64,000 nt of DNA from NCBI RefSeq assembly GCF_947490415.1, contig NZ_CANLGX010000009.1:39448-103447 (forward strand), given 5' to 3'. Source of the stretch: an uncultured Eudoraea sp. (GTDB lineage: Bacteria > Bacteroidota > Bacteroidia > Flavobacteriales > Flavobacteriaceae). Under the pieces are notes generated by a model, which was given only the letters and a program-made list of their open reading frames with translations, had not been told where the DNA came from and did not search any database. Positions 61,695 through 64,000 of the stretch are shown in pieces; within the stretch, counting starts at the first letter, position 1, and each line of letters starts with the position of its first letter. The position numbers were made by a program, and so were the translations under genes.

Positions 61695-64000
61695 ATGAAA
61701 ATGAAATTGCTGATAGCCCTGGTAAGTTTTTCAGTTTGCAACCTTCTTTCAGGTCAGATTAAAATTGGTGATAATCCTCAAAATATTGATGCCTCTTCGG
61801 TTTTGGAATTGGAAAGTTCAAACAGGGTACTGGTAATCACCAGGATTAATACCTCGCAAATGAACAGCATCGTTCCTTCGCAGGGTGCCATAGTGTATAA
61901 CACCGACGAACAATGCTTATACTTTTACGACGGCGCCTCCTGGCTGAATATGTGCGAAACCTTTGGGCTCACATTTACAGCGGACCCCATCGTAAATCCT
62001 ACCAGCACCATTGTGATTACCGAAAACGGGGATAATCGCAATTTTGAAGTTGGCCAAATAACCGGTGCAAACATTGTGGATTTCAGCATTAGCGGCAGTG
62101 ACATACAGAATAATTCTATCACTTCAGATAAGCTGGCACCAGATTCTGTGGGGAGCGAAGAATTGCAGGATAATACGGTAACCGATGCCGAAATAGATCT
62201 CAACCAGGTAACCCTCAATACTTTTAACAATGATGCCGGTTTTATTACGGGCGCACAAATTGTAAGTCCGGCTCCCAATAATTCCATTAGCGACAATACT
62301 GGTGCCTTTTATGACGATTCCCCATTGCAAAATGATATCGCGGCCAATGCCGCTGCTATAGCTGCGGATGGGGATACGGATTCCGGGAATGAAATACAGA
62401 ATTTGAACCAGGTTTTAGTTGAGGGTAATTCTGCAAATGACAAAATCATTAATCTAACAAATCCTACAGATCCACAAGATGCGGCTACCAAAATCTATGT
62501 AGACAATGCCGTTTCAGGTTCAACGCAAACAATTGTTAGTGGGGATTTCCCCAATTCTATTACTACAGGGACGGATGGTGGGGCTCTCTTTGACGCTACC
62601 CCCTTGCAGACTGGTATTGATGCTAATGCGGCCGGATTATTATTAAAAGAAGATCTTGCAAATAAGTCAACCGACATAAATTTAGGTACTTCTAATGACT
62701 TATATCCCAGTCAAAATGCTGTAAAGGTCTATGTTGATAGCCAGGTTTCCAATGGTACTATTACCTCAAATAACCTTAACGTAACTGGTGGTGTTAACGC
62801 ATTGTTTGGGAATGTAACGATCGATATTCCTGATGATGCTATTAACGCTGCAATGCTTAATGCTGATGTGGTTGGAGCAGGAATATTGCAGAATGCAATT
62901 TCAGGAGCACTTGAAATTGAGCCAGGTACAAGTGGACAATTTTTAAGTACGGATGCAGGTGGTAATATTGCATGGACGATTTTACCTCCTACCGGAGGAA
63001 ATCAGACTCTATCGGAAGTCTTAACCTTAGGAAATGATGCAGGCACAAATAGTATTATTAATCTGCTTGACAGCGCCGATCCAACTTCCGCGACCACAAG
63101 GGGCTACGTTGACAGTCAAGTTGCCGATGGTTCAGAAACAATAATTGATGCTACACTCTCTACTATTGGGGTTACAGGTATAGGAACCACAGCTAGCCCA
63201 TATGTATTAACTGGTGGTGGTAGTGTTGAAGAAGCAGATGGGATAACTATTACTGGCCTTGGAACAAATCTCGATCCATTTAAGATTGAACCTTCCCAAA
63301 TTTTAGGGCAATATCTTAGAACTGATTTAGCCACAGGTTTAGTAGTCTGGGATAACTTGCCCACTGGTACAGGTGGAACAGTGATTGTAGATAATTCAAC
63401 TATTGTTGGTGATGGTCTTAGTTCAAACTTGCAAGTACCATTAGGTGGAATTACAACTGTGCAGATTCTAGACGGTACTGTGGGAACAAACGACATAGCC
63501 GATGCTAACGTGACGGAGAACAAAATAAACCCATCAGCCACAGACGGTCAGGTTCTTACTACCGTAGCAGGCAATGCGCAATGGGCCGCACCATCAGCCC
63601 TAGCGGCACAAACCACTGCGGCAATAGACGGTGATGGACTAATCGGCACACCTTTGGATCTCGCTGACAATGCAGTAACAACAGCAAAGATTTTGGACGG
63701 ACAAGTACAGACGGCAGACATAGCCGATGCTAACGTGACCGAGAACAAAATAAACCCATCAGCCACAGACGGTCAGGTTCTTACTACCGTAGCAGGCAAT
63801 GCGCAATGGGCCGCACCATCAGCCCTAGCGGCACAAACCACTGCGGCAATAGACGGTGATGGACTAATCGGTACACCTTTGGATCTCGCTGACAATGCAG
63901 TAACAACAGCAAAGATTTTGGACGGACAAGTACAGACGGCAGACATAGCCGATGCTAACGTGACCGAGAACAAAATAAACCCATCTGCCACAGACGGTCA
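61695..64000 (+). CDS. Large secreted repeat protein with tail-fibre-like motifs (partial)
   Basis: An open frame from ATG 61695 with no stop to the end of the window (at least 768 residues). It begins with a signal peptide (MKMKLLIALVSFSVCNLLSG), then IGDNPQNIDASSVLELESSN and GAIVYNTDEQCLYFYDGASW, a module common at the start of surface proteins in Bacteroidota. After that come many short repeats of the type NNSITSDKLAPDSVGSEE and KIINLTNPTDPQDAATKIYV, which resemble phage tail-fibre repeats (x-x-ITNLADPTxAxDAATKxYVD). From 63492 there are near-identical 75-residue repeats. The base composition is visibly richer in G and C here. The C-terminus, and with it any sorting signal, is outside the window. 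Confidence 0.85.
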   Translation, partial: MKMKLLIALVSFSVCNLLSGQIKIGDNPQNIDASSVLELESSNRVLVITRINTSQMNSIVPSQGAIVYNTDEQCLYFYDGASWLNMCETFGLTFTADPIVNPTSTIVITENGDNRNFEVGQITGANIVDFSISGSDIQNNSITSDKLAPDSVGSEELQDNTVTDAEIDLNQVTLNTFNNDAGFITGAQIVSPAPNNSISDNTGAFYDDSPLQNDIAANAAAIAADGDTDSGNEIQNLNQVLVEGNSANDKIINLTNPTDPQDAATKIYVDNAVSGSTQTIVSGDFPNSITTGTDGGALFDATPLQTGIDANAAGLLLKEDLANKSTDINLGTSNDLYPSQNAVKVYVDSQVSNGTITSNNLNVTGGVNALFGNVTIDIPDDAINAAMLNADVVGAGILQNAISGALEIEPGTSGQFLSTDAGGNIAWTILPPTGGNQTLSEVLTLGNDAGTNSIINLLDSADPTSATTRGYVDSQVADGSETIIDATLSTIGVTGIGTTASPYVLTGGGSVEEADGITITGLGTNLDPFKIEPSQILGQYLRTDLATGLVVWDNLPTGTGGTVIVDNSTIVGDGLSSNLQVPLGGITTVQILDGTVGTNDIADANVTENKINPSATDGQVLTTVAGNAQWAAPSALAAQTTAAIDGDGLIGTPLDLADNAVTTAKILDGQVQTADIADANVTENKINPSATDGQVLTTVAGNAQWAAPSALAAQTTAAIDGDGLIGTPLDLADNAVTTAKILDGQVQTADIADANVTENKINPSATDG
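63492..64000 (+). repeat. Tandem 225-bp (75-residue) repeats
   Basis: The units at 63492-63716, 63717-63941 and 63942-64000 (incomplete) are nearly identical. They encode DIADANVTENKINPSATDGQ, then AGNAQWAAPSAL, AAIDGDGLIGTPLDLADNAV and AKILDGQVQTA. Three differences among them are seen (63515 versus 63740; 63647 versus 63872; 63761 versus 63986), each at a third codon position and silent. The array continues beyond the window. Confidence 0.95.

Noticed and set aside
61925..63991. Several minus-strand frames of 60-141 residues across the repeat gene.
   Set aside because: They are antisense to a continuous plus-strand frame with clear signal peptide and repeats, and two are identical only because the DNA repeats.
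63492..64000. A CRISPR array.
   Set aside because: The units are 225 bp, contiguous without spacers and in a translated frame.
1..64000. tRNA, rRNA, insertion sequences or prophage.
   Set aside because: No cloverleaf, rRNA segment, transposase or integrase was seen; the fibre-like motif at the end alone is not evidence of a prophage.

Overview
The window looks like a chromosomal segment of a marine-type member of the Flavobacteriaceae (Bacteroidota). The evidence is AT-rich DNA with almost no Shine-Dalgarno sequences, promoters of the TTTG-N18-20-TAnnTTTG type, and a gene set typical of the family: trpEGDCFBA, PASTA protein, DUF1573, DUF6702, DUF4174, CarboxypepD_reg proteins, ribosomal protein THX, and a kynurenine route beside an intact trp operon. 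No rRNA, tRNA, insertion sequence or CRISPR array was seen. This is mostly core chromosome rather than an accessory island.

Layout. 1-567: C-terminus of an arylsulfotransferase-like protein. 637-7472: a complete tryptophan operon (E-G-D-C-F-B-A) plus a coupled 74-aa membrane protein, preceded by what looks like a classical ribosome-mediated attenuator (leader peptide with three consecutive Trp codons, antiterminator, intrinsic terminator). 7513-15719: secreted M20 peptidase, PEP carboxylase, a uracil-DNA-glycosylase-like protein, ribosomal THX, a lipoprotein, YaaA, an RluD-type pseudouridine synthase and a PASTA protein. 15828-20935: Ddl, CoaD, a multi-PAS kinase/response-regulator pair and a decayed M14 carboxypeptidase end. 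20932-28190: NUDIX and PyrE (divergent), SRPBCC protein, BirA, RsfS, FtsH, LUD protein, CdsA, Psd and an acyl-CoA-binding protein, the last group forming a membrane/lipid cluster. 28197-37981: creatininase-like protein, sterol desaturase family, ValS, DUF1573, aspartyl protease with PDZ, aminotransferase and MurB. 38215-43975: ECF sigma/anti-sigma pair, a small cysteine-rich membrane protein, a second sigma factor, LipA and a TPR hybrid kinase. 43964-56685: LpxK, Nif3-like, coiled-coil protein, DUF4174, Kmo, ClpP, lipoprotein, MFS, VOC, KynU, GNAT, O-methyltransferase, PAP2, TatA and a secreted protein. 56865-61316: M1 peptidase, DUF6702 and two duplicated CarboxypepD_reg proteins. 61695 to the window end: the start of a large secreted, tail-fibre-like repeat protein that runs off the window.

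How the genes work together. The trp operon makes tryptophan under probable attenuation control, while kmo and kynU degrade the tryptophan derivative kynurenine toward 3-hydroxyanthranilate, so both directions of Trp metabolism lie about 40 kb apart. Many genes serve the cell envelope: Ddl, MurB, LpxK, CdsA, Psd, PAP2, TatA and FtsH. Three signalling modules (PAS kinase with receiver, ECF sigma with anti-sigma, TPR hybrid kinase) provide sensing. The observations that most deserve follow-up are the trp attenuator, the 225-bp tandem-repeat adhesin/fibre-like gene with a palindrome upstream, the valS leader, and two intergenic regions rich in hairpins.
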